Source: Rhynchopus euleeides
Lineage: Eukaryota; Euglenozoa; Diplonemea; Diplonemida; Diplonemidae
Assembly: GCA_963210315.1 (NCBI GenBank)
Contig: OY723301.1
Coordinates: 1,922,001 to 1,986,000 of the forward strand
Direction of reading: 5' to 3'
DNA: 64,000 bases
Shown: positions 45,001-56,057 of the stretch, in pieces
Layout of the letters: each line of letters begins with the position of its first letter
How positions within the stretch are numbered: position 1 is the first letter of the stretch
Translations under genes and position numbers: made by a program
Notes under the pieces: generated by a model
Database searches by the model: none
The model's input: the letters and a program-made list of their open reading frames with translations, nothing else
Told to the model about the DNA's origin: nothing

Positions 45001-46248
45001 TCGCTGTTGGGCTCTGCAGACAGGACGTCTGACCTTGCCTACCCAACACGGCCCCTCCTTGCCCCTGGCCGAAGCCCCTTCTCACCACGCTCGCCACGGA
45101 TAGCTGGCTGCAGCTCTCCGTGGCGTGGGTTCTCTCGACTCTTCTCTTGGCATTACACTACTTGCAGCAAGAAGACACAGGACACCCCCAGGTGTGGCAC
45201 TGCCTCGGCCTTCTGCCAGTGTTATTCATTGCCGGCCACAGCAGGGGGGACTCCCTGCCAAAGCGCCAGCAACAAGGATAAGCTGCCGGTGATTGCTTCT
45301 CTGCAGCAGCAAACCTCTCCGCTTCCTAGCCCCCCCCCCCCTGCAGCCCCTCTCCCCCACCCACCACCATGGTGCGCCTTGCCGCACAAGCTAGGGTGGG
45401 GGGTGGGGGGAGGGGGGGCTCTAGCCTATAGCACCAGCAACACAGCTGAGGGGCAGAGTGGGGCGTGTGACTCACCCCTCTTCTCTTCTCCCTGTGTTGC
45501 TGTTTGCCAGCACCCACCGCCCCCCCCGGTGGGGAAGTGAGTGTGTGTTGACCACTGCCGACCACTCTCCGAGTGGGTGTGGGGTGTGTGTGTGTGTGAA
45601 ACCTGCGCAGGTCATGCCACCCCATTGCGGTGTGTCTGTGTGTGTCCACAGTGGGGGAGACAGCATCAGGGGGGTTTTTTTTTGCTCAGTGCGACCTACA
45701 CTCGGAAAACAGGTTAACGTGTGGGTGTGGGGAGGGGTGGGTGTGGGAGTAGTATGGGGTGTTTGTTGTCAAAACGAAAGCAGTGAGGGAGGGCCCCTGT
45801 TCTGCGGCCCGTCGTGGCGGCAGCATCGCGTTCCCCCCCCCCTCTTCCCTCCATGCCCTTCCCTCTCTCACCCCCGCATGTGCCCTCGGGGGGCTGACAT
45901 GGGGGAGACGTTTTCGCGCGGTGGTCGTAAGAAAAGCAACGGCAAGTCAAGTCGTGGTGGTCAAAACCGTTTGTTTTTTTTTTGCCCCCCCTCAGCCCCC
46001 ATCCACCCCACCCCCCACCACTTGCCTTCATTACATCTGCCCGCCCTCCCCACGCACCCCCCTGCCTGCCTGCACTTAGCACAGCAGGAGGCCCTCCCTC
46101 CGCCCCTTCCCCCTCCTGCGGGACAGCGGGTAGCGTGTGGTGTGGAGTGGTGGAGTCTTGTGTGTTGCTTCCTGGGAGATAGGGAGGCAGGAGGGAGGGG
46201 GGGGGGGCGAGGATATTTTTTGTCCCTGTGATTTCCTTCTTCTCCCCC
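45001..46248. other. Intergenic region with a family A repeat remnant
   Basis: A hairpin CGCCACGGA...TCCGTGGCG lies at about 45,090-45,125, probably in the 3' UTR of CDC40. A family A repeat (CAGCATCAGGGG...GCGACCTACACT) is at 45,661-45,703. TG and G-rich tracts fill 45,390-45,760. No gene is seen. Confidence 0.45.
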
Positions 46249-47871
46249 ATGGGCGAGCCCCAGCCCCAGGGCGACCCGCTGGCCCTGCTGGAAGGGGCTG
46301 TGCTCTCACAGCTGCAGGCCCACTCGGGTGTGCTGCGCAGCCTCAGGGAAGACGCGCAGCAGCTGTGGCGCCGCCTGGATGCAGCGACACAGCTGTGGGA
46401 GCAGGAGGCCTCCGCCATCACTGCGGGCTTCGCCCAGCTCCGGAAGGCCACACCCGGCGTGGGCAGGGCCTGGGAGAAGGACACGCCGCGACATGGCAGC
46501 TGCGACCCCACCGCTTTACCCACCCTCCCCCTCCACACCGCCGCCACGCCTGCACGCCGCACTGAAGCGGGATCCCCTGCTGAGCCTCGAACACTGCCAG
46601 GCACGCCAGCCAGCACAGGATGCACTCCTGGGGAGACGCACCACGCCGGCCACTCTGCTGCACACCTCTCCTTCGGCTCGCCCTTCCTGCGGGGTGGCGG
46701 CGGCAGCGGCAGCGGTGCTGCCCTAGCCGGGCCTGCCGCATCCCCACACACCCCAGCCTCCCGCACCGCAGCAGCCCCAGCCTGCGGTGGGGTTGCGGCG
46801 GGGGCCGCTGAGGTTGCAGAGCCGGATGACGACGTGACGCAGCTGCCCCTCCCCTGCAGCGTGCCCTGCCTGCCTCCGGCGGGCAGGGCGGCTGTGGTGC
46901 GGGGTGGGGGGCGGGGGCAGCAGGCGCAGCCTATCGATGTCGATGCTGAGGAGGGAGGAGGAGGAGGTAGTGGTGTTGGCGGGGTGAGGGGTGGGCGGAG
47001 CGGGCTGCCCGCACCCCGCACGCTGCTGCAGGGGGGCGGCGCGGGGGGTGGGGTGCAGGAGATGATGGAGGCGGCGGAGACGCGAGCCCCTTCTGGCGAT
47101 GCCCACCACCACCACCACCACCACCACAGCCAGGACTCCTCCGTGACGGACGCCTCGCTGTGTGGCGATGCGGTGGCGAATCCAACGCATCAGGCGAACC
47201 CGCCACACCCCACCACCCCCAGAGGACCGCTGCAGCTGCAGAGCGCCGCAGAAGGCCCGGAGGGGGCGCCAGCCCCCTCCCTGGCGCAGCCGTCGATGCT
47301 GGGCATGGCATGCGCCCCCTCCCGCCCTGTGTCTGCGGCAGCAGGGGTCCGGGTACAGCCCCTGTGGGGGCAGCCAGCCAGCACCGCCCCACCACCCCAA
47401 GAGGGCGTCGGCACAGGCACCCTTCCTGTGGGCGTCTGTGTCGAGGCGGGGTTTGAGGAGGAGGCGGGGGTGTGGGGTGGCGGTGCCGAGGGTGGCGGTG
47501 TTGTCGACCTGGGTGCCCTCCTCGAGAGCCTGCCCAGCGCCAGGCGGCGGGCGGGGTTGGAGGGGTCCGGGGGTGTGGGCGGTGCAGGGATGCCTGCCAG
47601 GAAGCGGGGGCGTGGGGCGTTGGGCGGTGCGGTGGTGCGGCAGGGGGCGGCGGGGCGCGGGGGTGTGAAGTACCTCGTGAACTCGCGGAACAACGCGGAG
47701 GGCGTGGCGCTGCCCGCTGTGGCCTGCCCGACATGCAAGGAGTTCTTCTCAGCGCTCGACATGCCGGAGGCGGACAAGGCGCAGCACCTGCAGTCCAGCG
47801 GGCGGCACCGCTGCCTCTGCCCCCCGAGTGAGACGCCTCCAGGATTCTGGGACCTCGACTCGTTTGTGTGA
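46249..47871 (+). CDS. CtIP/Sae2/Com1-type DNA end-resection factor
   Basis: This is a 540-residue single-exon protein. Residues about 12-66 form an N-terminal coiled coil (LLEGAVLSQLQAHSGVLRSL onward), as in the CtIP tetramerisation region. The middle is long, low-complexity and Gly/Ala/Pro-rich, with a His run. The C-terminal 60 residues match the Sae2/CtIP domain: CPTC with Cys493 and Cys496, then the RHR triplet (Arg519-His520-Arg521), PPSETPPGFWD with Trp534. Thr529-Pro530 falls where CtIP has its key CDK site (Thr847-Pro). The family activates the Mre11 nuclease to start resection of double-strand breaks in the nucleus. The ATG at 46,249 is the first in frame. The next gene, a BLM-type RecQ, starts 463 bases downstream and belongs to the same pathway. 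Confidence 0.85.
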   Translation: MGEPQPQGDPLALLEGAVLSQLQAHSGVLRSLREDAQQLWRRLDAATQLWEQEASAITAGFAQLRKATPGVGRAWEKDTPRHGSCDPTALPTLPLHTAATPARRTEAGSPAEPRTLPGTPASTGCTPGETHHAGHSAAHLSFGSPFLRGGGGSGSGAALAGPAASPHTPASRTAAAPACGGVAAGAAEVAEPDDDVTQLPLPCSVPCLPPAGRAAVVRGGGRGQQAQPIDVDAEEGGGGGSGVGGVRGGRSGLPAPRTLLQGGGAGGGVQEMMEAAETRAPSGDAHHHHHHHHSQDSSVTDASLCGDAVANPTHQANPPHPTTPRGPLQLQSAAEGPEGAPAPSLAQPSMLGMACAPSRPVSAAAGVRVQPLWGQPASTAPPPQEGVGTGTLPVGVCVEAGFEEEAGVWGGGAEGGGVVDLGALLESLPSARRRAGLEGSGGVGGAGMPARKRGRGALGGAVVRQGAAGRGGVKYLVNSRNNAEGVALPAVACPTCKEFFSALDMPEADKAQHLQSSGRHRCLCPPSETPPGFWDLDSFV

Positions 47872-48334
47872 CAGCTACACTGTGCCCCCGGGCGAGCTCA
47901 CTTACAGCCCTCTGACTCTAGCCTCGCTTTCTTTGATCGTGCCTGTGCTGCACGCCTGTGGTTATTGCCACATGCGTGTGTGTGTTCCCACTGGTGGTAA
48001 CGGCGTCTCACTTCTCTCCTCTGCCCTGCCCTGCCCTGCCTGTGCCTGTGCCTGTCTGCTCATCTCTTGCTGTGCAGGCTGCTGCCCTCTCTCAGCACTC
48101 AGGGCTGGTGCCTTTTTCATGTTGCGACCCGAGAGGGTGGGATGCCCGCAATGTGTTGCTGCTGCGACGGTGTGGCACCCCCGAATAGAGCCCAATGCAA
48201 ACGACCCCGCCCCGCCCCACCCCTCCTCTCCTGTGTGCCTGCCTGTTGCCTCCGTGTCTGCAGTGGTCAGAAGGGGTGGGGGTGTTGCTGCTCGCCACCG
48301 CCACCCGCCGACCCCCCACAGAGGCTGCGGCAGC
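47872..48334. other. Short intergenic region between CtIP-like and RecQ genes
   Basis: The RecQ frame stays open through this gap but has no convincing protein composition (long Cys/Ser/Pro runs), so I treat it as a 5' leader. CACAG at 48,317-48,321, just before GAGGCTGCGGCAGC and the ATG, is a likely trans-splice acceptor. Confidence 0.45.
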
Positions 48335-51300
48335 ATGCCATGTGCGGCTGGCATGCAGCTGCCTCTCGAAACCAACATCGACAGGGTGATGCACGAGGTG
48401 GATCTGCGTGTCACACAGTCCTACTCAGGGCGTGGGGGAGGTGCGGTGCCCAGCACGGTGCCTGCGGTGCAGCCGCCGTCGCAGCCGGGGCTGGTGCGTG
48501 AGGTTGCAGGGGGGCGCGGTGTGCAGGCGGGGGAGGGCGCGCACGTGAGTCTGATGAATCAGGCGCGTGCATCGGTGCGGGACATAGTGGGGCCTGTGCT
48601 GGGCCTGCACGGCGACCAGGACAATCAGCAGCACGGTATCACGCAGCAGACGCAGCAGCCCAGCTTCCAGCAGACACCGCGCTACGCAGCTGGGTCGGGG
48701 TTTGCTGACCCGCCTCCGCCACGCCCGCAACCCCGGGCCTTTCAGGCACCGCCACCACAGCAGCAGCCGGAGCCACAGCATCAGCCCCCCACACCCCAGG
48801 CACATCAGCAGCAGCAGCAACATCAGCCCCCCACACCCCAGGCACCGCACCAGGTCGGGGGTGGCGGTGGCGGTGGCGGTGCGCAGCCCGTGCCGGCCCC
48901 TGTGCAGGTTGAGACTTCTCAGAGGAAGCCGCAGAAGTTCGTTCCCAAGAGTCAGCAGCAGCAGGGTGCGGGGGGTCCTCCGGCTGGGCCTGGGCCCCAG
49001 CAGGGCCAGGCTGGGGGCGGTGGTGACACGCCGATGTCGCAACAGCAACTGACGCAGGGCCCTGATGTAGATGCCATCAAGCGCCAGCTGATGGACGTCA
49101 ATAAGGAGCTGTCGGAGCGGCGCGAGAGGCTGGACGAGCTGATGCTGGAGGACGATGTGTGCGACACGGAGATCAACAGCCTGTCCCAGGTGGTCGACGG
49201 GCTGACGCAGCGGCAGAGGGAGCTGCAGGTGCAGCTGCGCAACGCGAAGAAGGGCGGCACCAGTCCGCCGCCCCAAGCAGCCCCCCCGGCACCTGCACCG
49301 GCGTACACCCCCTTGCAAGCGGCGCCTTCTCAGGCACCCTACCAGAGCCAGCAGGGCGCATCCAGCACGCCGCAGCCCTACAGCGACTACCGGGCTGCCC
49401 CTGTGGGGCAGCAGGATCCAATTGGCAGCAGCGGCGGTGGCGGCGGGGGTGGGGGTAGCTACAGCCAGCAGCCCTACTCCACACCTGTGCCGTGCACGCC
49501 TGTGCAGATCCAGCCCCTCAACTCGCAGGCAGGGGACTACGCGCCCCAGCATGCTGGGGGACCGCCGCCGCCGCAGCAGCAGCAGCATCAGTACCACCAG
49601 CATCAGCACCAACACCAGAGCCAACACCAGCAGCAGTTTCAGCCACCGCAGTATCAGCCGCAGCAGCAGCAGCCGCCGCCACAGCCCTCCATGTGGAGCG
49701 GGTCGCAGCAGCCCTCGCCGTACCCCAGCGGTGGCGGTGGCGGTGGTGGCTACGGGGGTCACAGCCAGGACTTCGGCACCCCTGCGCCCGGTGGCCCGCC
49801 CTCGACACAGGGGCAAGACTCGGAGGGGAGCGGGCTGGCCATGATGTACGACGGGGTTGTGATGCCGATGAACGACGAGGTGTCCGGCATCAGCAGGTCC
49901 AACTTCGCAGAGATCAGCGCCAGCACAGGGGGCGACGGCATCGAGACGCTCAACGACGGTTTCATCCTGGGCGGGAGGCAGGGCGGCGGGGACGGCTTCT
50001 GCGGAGTGCCCATGTCCAACTGGACAGGCAAGTGCGGCACCACCCCACCGGAGACTATCTTCAAAGAGTTTGGGTGGCGGTCCGAAAAGTACCACTGGGT
50101 GCCGACCCTGAAGCAGTACATGCGCCACGCATTCGGTCTCAACGAGTTCCGCCCCCTGCAGCTGGAGACCATTAATGCGGTGATGGCTAACCGCGACGTC
50201 TTCGTGCTGCTCCCCACGGGCGGTGGTAAGTCGCTGTGCTACCAGCTGCCTGCTATTGTGTACGACCCTGCCGCCGTGACGATCGTCATCTCGCCCCTGC
50301 TGTCCCTGATCCAGGACCAGCTGGCAGGGCTGATTGCATGCGGCATCCGCTGTGCGTCCTTCACCGGCAGCAGCCCCCCCCAGCTGCTGGACCAGATCTA
50401 TCAGGAGTGGAACAGCGGGCGCATCGAGACGCCCCTGATCTACACCACACCCGAGTATCTGTCCAAGAGTGGGAAGCTTGTCGGCGAGCTGCAGCGTCTC
50501 TTCCAGCGCGGGTTCTTCCGGCGTGTGGTGATCGACGAGGCGCATTGCGTGTCGCAGTGGGGGCACGACTTCCGCCCCAGCTACCTGCACCTCAAGATGC
50601 TGAAGCAGAAGTTCCGGCATGGCAATATGACCATCCCCATCACCACGCTGACAGCCACAGCCACACACGGCGTGCTCGACGATGTGACGAACAACCTTGG
50701 GATGCAGAACGCTGTTGTCTTCAAGTCGTCGTTCAACAGGAAGAACCTTGCATACAAGCTGATGAAGGGGCGCAAGGCCACGGTATGCAGGCACACCCCA
50801 CCGCTGCCACACACCTCCCACCTGCACAGCTGTTTGAGGATGTGGCGACTCTCATCACAAACGACCCGAAGAAGCGCAACTCCTGTGGCATTGTGTACTG
50901 CCTCTCCAAGGCCGACTGCGAGAAGATGAGCGAGAAGCTGAACAGCAAAGGGGTGCAGTCTGGGTATGCTTCCCGCCATTGCAGTGTGCAGAAGCCAACA
51001 CCTCTAAACCATGCAAGAGCTTTGCCCTTGCTTCATCAGTGTTATGGTTGATGATCTTGATAGCAGCCCCTCGGTCCGCCCTGCGTCCACCTGCACCCCA
51101 CCGTCCCGTCCGACAACAGGGTGTACCACAGCGACGCACGCAGGAAGGAGCAGGCACAGGAGTGGTGGAGCAGCGACAAGCTGAAGGTGATGTGTGCCAC
51201 GATCGCCTTCGGCATGGGGATCAACAAGCCCGATGTGCGGTGGGTCATCCACGCGGCGCTGCCCAAGAGCATTGAGGGGTACTACCAGGAGAGCGGGCGT

Positions 51301-52653
51301 GCCGGGCGTGACGGCGACCCCAGTGAGTGCCTGCTCTACTGGGTGCCACAGGACGTGCAGCGCCACATCATGCTGGCCTCCGGCAACCACTCTGCCACCG
51401 ACGTGGGGCAGGCCTCGCACATGCGGAACCTGGCGAAGGTGATGATGTACGTCAACGATGACTGCGTCTGCAGGCGCAAGCAGACCCTCGAGCACTTCGG
51501 AGAGGTTGTGGACCACGGGTACTGCGAGAAAGCAAATTCTGAGGTCTGCGACAACTGCAGGGAGATGCGTCAGTACGACCTGAAGGAGGTTGACTACACG
51601 GAGTACGTCGTGCAGCTGTCCGAGCTTGTGCACGGCCTCGGTGGCCTGGAGGTCACGCAGAAGCAGCTCATCTCCCTGTGGCGCGGCAAGGTGGAGGGTT
51701 CGTCGCGTGCGCTTGCCAACAAGGTGCAGCACAACCAGCCGCCACACTACGGCGCTTGCCCCAAGACCGTGTCGGTGGTGTTGGCGGAGCGCATCGGGTG
51801 GTGGATGGTGGCGAATGACATCGTCTCCACGACGATCCGTGCCGTCAACGATTTCAACGTGACGGCCTACGTCCGCCCAGGAAACTTCAACAAACTGAGC
51901 GACCTGCGGCAGGGCAGCCTGAAGTGCATCCTTTACGTGCGGGGCTCGAAGCGGAAGCGACTTGTCACGACCACCTCCACCACCGCCACGACCGCTGCCA
52001 GCCTGCCTGCGGGCGTGCTGGACCACCAGCTGGAGGCGCTGGTGGACGAGCTCATCGAGATCCGGAAACAGGTGGCAGAGCAGGAGGGCGGCGGGATGAA
52101 GCCCGTCAACGTGCTGCCCACCCATCAGCTGAAGGGCCTGAAGCAGGCTGTGACCCGCGACAAGCCTCTGACGGTGGAGGCCTTCATGGGCCTCACGGGT
52201 GTCGGGAAACACAAGGGTGCGAAGTACGGCTGGCCCTTCTACCAGAAGCTGAAGGAGTGGCGGATGAAGCTGCGGGGCGACTGCAGCCTTGCGACTGCTG
52301 AAGAAGAGCAGGTGTTCGTCGCGCTGAAGCGCTCCCTCGAGCCTGCGGCAGCACCGCCCAACGGACACATCATCGACACGACCCCGCCCCGTGGCCAGCA
52401 GACGCCACAGAAGGCATCGCAGAACACGTCTGATGGCGCAACACCTTCGCCATTCCGCAAACTTTCGTACAACACAGCGAAGCCTGTACCCTTCGACAAG
52501 TCGCGGAACGCCTCCACCGCCAATGTTGTGTCGCTTCCTGATGTCGACGACGACGACGATGATGACGAGGCGCCTGTGCGTCCTGTGAAGCGGAAGAGGG
52601 GAGGTGCCAATCCCTTCAGCCAGTTCAAACACGAGTCGCCCCCGAAGAAGTAG
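48335..52653 (+). CDS. RecQ-family DNA helicase, BLM/Sgs1 type
   Basis: The exons are 48,335-50,782, 50,830-50,963 and 51,120-52,653, giving 1,371 residues. The introns are 47 and 156 bases, with GTATGC donors and CAG acceptors that restore the frame. The N-terminal about 590 residues are Gln/Pro/Gly-rich with a coiled coil (AIKRQLMDVNKELSERRERL). The helicase core follows: motif 0 (FGLNEFRPLQLETI), Walker A TGGGKS (Lys632), DEAH at 734-737 followed by CVSQWGHDFR, and motif VI region YYQESGRAGRDG. The RecQ zinc site has CRRKQTLEHFGE...YCEK...CDNC. An HRDC domain (LPTHQLKGLKQAV...FMGLTGVGKHKG) and basic C-terminal tail (VKRKRGG) are present. Such helicases unwind DNA 3'-5', dissolve crossovers and drive long-range resection. 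ATG 48,335 or 48,353 could be the start. Confidence 0.93.
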
Positions 52654-53485
52654 AAGTAGAATTATTACCAAACGTGAGGTGGCCACAGGGGGGATGCGAA
52701 CACCCTCGTCTGCGCTGTGCTGCAACAGGCAGACAAGGTCAAATTGCGAGAGAGGGCCGGCGCTACGGGGTTGCTGGGGCCCTGTGCCCCCCCCTCCCCT
52801 CCCCGCCGTGTTGGTGTGTTGGAAAAACCCTCCAGACGCGGTGTTTTAGGTGCACGGTGGGAAGCGGGCAGGTCGGGGTCTCTTCCCCGACCCACCCACG
52901 CAGCGGTTGCCGTTGTTTTCCCTTTTCACCCCCACCCCGCCCCCCTTTTGGTCCATGGGGAGGGGCCTTCGTGCTGTGCCAACAGATGTGCAGGGTGCCA
53001 GGTGTGCGAGGGCCTCCCTTATCTGCACTTCAGGGCGAAGGCTCCTGCTCCACCCCACCCCATCCCATCCACCCCACCCATCCGGCGCCTAGCCCTAGAA
53101 TCCCGATCTCGGATGAAGTCTCAGTTCTCAAGACACCCGAAGTATAGCCTTCGCCCTTGCCTCGTGTCCTGGTTTCTTCCGTTGCCTAGAACGGGATTGT
53201 GACGCCATCACATGCGATCCTGGGTGTATGCAGGCCTCTGAGGAAAGTCTCAGGCACAGGTGCTTCTCGGCACTAACGGGCTGTGCACGGCTTGCCATTG
53301 GAGCTGCCGTGCACAATGTGGAAGGGCGGGTCAGACCTCCTCCTCCCCTGTGGACCGACCCCCATCCCCCCGCCCCTCCACCCCATCGAGTTTGCCATCG
53401 CTCCTGTCGGGCGTTGCTGAGCGCACGATACCTCAGCACCTCCCCACCTTACCACCAGCAGCCACACAGAGTCCTTTGCAGCACA
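52654..53485. other. Intergenic region, no gene seen
   Basis: This 832-base gap holds C-rich tracts near 52,785 and 52,935. The CAG at 53,458-53,460 or AGCAGC around 53,459 precedes the next ATG by 20-30 bases after a pyrimidine-rich stretch and is a candidate trans-splice site. Nothing else is seen. Confidence 0.4.
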
Positions 53486-56057
53486 ATGGTGGCCCAGATG
53501 GTGTTGGAGCTCTTCGACGGGCAGTACGAGGTGCTTGCGGGTGCGCTGGTCGCCACCAACCTCCTGTGGGTGGTCATCGCGTTCTTCCTGTCGAACCGCG
53601 GCGCACCGCGCGGGCTGCGGGGGAAGTTCAGCGACCAGGACTGGCAGCTTGCGCAGGACCAGGCCGATGCGCAGATTGTGACAAAAGAGGGGGGGCGCCA
53701 CACACACGGCACCGAACAGTTCATCCCCTACGCAAAGTACAAGCGGTACAGCACGGAGCAGATGGCGCAGCGTGCTGCCGACTTCTACAAGCTTGTTGAC
53801 GCAAGGCGCACAGTGCGTGACTACAGCAGCGAGAGCTTCCCCATCTCCGTGCTGGAGGACTGCATCCGTGCGGCGGGAACGGCCCCCTCTGGGGCAAACC
53901 TGGCGCCGTGGACGTACGTCATTGTGAAGGATGCTGATGTGAAGTCGCAGATCCGTCAGATCGTGGAGGACGAGGAGGCAGTTAACTACGCACGCCGCAT
54001 GAAGGAGAGCTGGAAGGAGGACCTGGCACACCTGGGGACGGACGCCAACAAGCCTTACCTCGAGGAGGCCCCGTACCTGGTGTGTGTGTTCAAGCATGCC
54101 TACCGCATTGAGGACGGGGAGCGCCTGGCGGTGTACTATCCCGAGCAGAGCACAGGGATCTCTGTGGGCATGTTCCAGGTATGTAGGTTGTGTTCGCGGC
54201 AGGGGTGGAGCAGAGTCTGCGTAACAAGGGTGTTTGGGCATGACCCCGTTTGTGAAAGTCTCCGAGAATGCAAAGGCCGATACAGTATACCAATAAACAC
54301 CGGTGGGGTAATAACCCACCTTAGCCCTCCAAAATCGTGAAATCCACCGGTGTTTATACCCCACCGATGTTTTTACCCCACCGGAGTTCGTACCCCACCG
54401 ATGTTTATACCCCGATGATACACTGGGACAATGCAATTTTCAGGGGTTCTGTACCGCGGCATCGCCTCGCTCTTTGATGCATATACAATGCGTCTGTCAG
54501 AAGTTGAAACGGCGGTTGGACGCACGGCATCCTAGCAAGGCGAGCCCGGTACATGGGGCGTGCGATGCGGCACTAGAGGAGCGAGGGCAAATATACGACC
54601 CTTGTAAACGAGGGTGGCAGGCCTGCTACTCTCAGCACCCCAGCATCGGCAGCGATTCTCGACGACCTTCGGAAGTTGAGGTGCGGGTTTGTGAACCCCG
54701 TTGTTGTCCAGGCGACCGCTAGGCACTCTACAACCAGAAGGTGGGTCTGCAGTAGTGCAACGTGGGTGCGTCTGCGAACCGGCCAGTGGCGGCGGAGGCG
54801 CGTGCCGACCAAGGTGGTTGTTCGTTCCGAGGTGGTGAAGTGGGATTGGCTGGTTGAACCCTAAAGGAACACCAAATGAAGCTGTACGTCTTCTCTGGAA
54901 TCCCCCGTAGTGACGTGCAGGGTGGGGGTGAGTGGGGTCAAAAATTGCATTGTCTCATGTGTAAGAACATCGGTGGGGTACAAACCCACCTTAGCTCCCC
55001 AAAACTGCAAAATCCACCGGTGTTTGTACCCCTCCGGTGTTTTTACCCCACCGATGTTCGTACCCCACCGGTATTTGTTGGTATACTGTAATTTATTCTG
55101 TGTTCTGCAGAGTACCAAATACCGGGCAACTTTTTCTCCAGCTGTCTGCGGACAGAGGATGGTACGCCTCGTGCTTCTTATGGAACAAGATCGTTTCGCG
55201 CACGAACTGTTTGGGCTGGCTGCTATACCACATGTAGGTGATCAGGAATTCCTTCACACGCTTGATCTCCTTGCGTGGTGGTTCCGTTTCCATGAGACAT
55301 AGATATGGAACGCGCGTTCAGCTCGTCGATCTTCGCGTCCCTCTGCCGGATGAACTCTTTGCGCGCTTTCACGCGCCTTTTCTCCCGTCGTGCGGCTTCG
55401 GCATCCAGCTCAGTGAGATTTTTCGGAAGTGTCCTGGTTGCGTCGACAGCCTGTTCGAGCATGCCTGTGAGGAAGGCCACGTGTCATCCTTCTGTACACG
55501 GACTTTAAAACCTTAATCGCTGTCCTCATCATGCTGGTTTGTCGATTTTTCTTCCGGTTTGCAATCTTGCGTCTTACTGGATTCTTGGCCGCTGCTTTGG
55601 GTCCTGTGGTGCGGTGTCCGTGTGTTTGCCTGCTGACGGGAGGGTCCCACCCACTCACCCCAACCTAATAATATAGGTTTTGCAACCTGGGGACCATGGT
55701 ATCATAAAGATGTAACTGTGGGGGCCATGAATGCAGGTTTGAATGAATACACAACTTGTGTCAATCAGCAATGTCCAAGATTATTTTCACTTCTGTGTGG
55801 GTAGACATAGCCTGGGAAGGAGGGAGCCTCTTTGTTGCACACTGCCACCCCCACCACCACAGACTGCTGTGCACAACGCAGGGCTGGTCACGCTCACCTC
55901 CACCCCGATGGGTGCAGAGGCACCGCTCAGGGAGCTTCTGGGCCGCCCTGAGAACGAGCGCCTCTCGCTCCTGATGCCTGTCGGTTACCCCAAGGACAAC
56001 GTGCAGGTGCCGAACATCTCGCGCAAGCCTCTCGACGAGATCCGTGCCACCGTGTGA
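53486..56057 (+). CDS. Iodotyrosine deiodinase-like flavoprotein
   Basis: The exons are 53,486-54,178 and 55,863-56,057, giving 295 residues (human IYD has 289). The 1,684-base intron has a GTATGT donor and a CACAG acceptor. The N-terminus has a membrane anchor ([19 protein letters not shown]), as in animal IYD. The nitroreductase-fold FMN site has ARRTVRDYS (Arg107, Arg108, Arg111) and [15 protein letters not shown]. The lid residues that bind the iodotyrosine zwitterion in animals (Glu, Tyr, Lys) are conserved as Glu164, Tyr168 and Lys189 with the same spacing. Exon 2 gives [12 protein letters not shown], with the Thr that contacts flavin N5, then [19 protein letters not shown] and the typical C-terminus. 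The enzyme removes halogen from halotyrosines using NAD(P)H-derived electrons. The substrate in a protist is unknown. The intron holds an 806-bp mobile element and a 19-base copy of another element's end. Confidence 0.92.
54283..55088. mobile_element. TA-flanked inverted-repeat element (806 bp) in the deiodinase intron
   Basis: CAGTATACCAATAAACACCG at the left end is matched with two differences by the complement of the right end, and pairing extends into GGTGGGGTA. TA lies immediately outside (54,281-54,282 and 55,089-55,090). Both subterminal regions carry several copies of TACCCCACCGATGTTT-like units plus an AAACCCACCTTAGC-like block. The inner edges (GACAATGCAATTTT and its complement) are inverted too. 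The roughly 490-base core has no recognisable ORF. The terminal CAGTATACC resembles CCGTATACG of the element at 3994, so the two may share a transposase family of Tc1/mariner type. Confidence 0.78.
55093..55480 (-). pseudogene. Coding-like relic in the deiodinase intron (minus strand)
   Basis: On the minus strand, a charged helical peptide ([20 protein letters not shown] and onward) reads from 55,480 to about 55,305. Protein-like composition then continues in another frame ([20 protein letters not shown], then [16 protein letters not shown]) to about 55,093. The switch of frame coincides with the 19-base copy of the 7.8-kb element's terminus at 55,301-55,319. I do not recognise the protein. 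It may be a relic gene fragment broken by insertion and excision, or a chance open stretch. Confidence 0.3.

Noticed and set aside
48425..50827. 800-codon open frame on the minus strand
   Set aside because: It is the antisense shadow of the RecQ first exon, caused by high G/C at third positions. The plus strand has clear helicase motifs.
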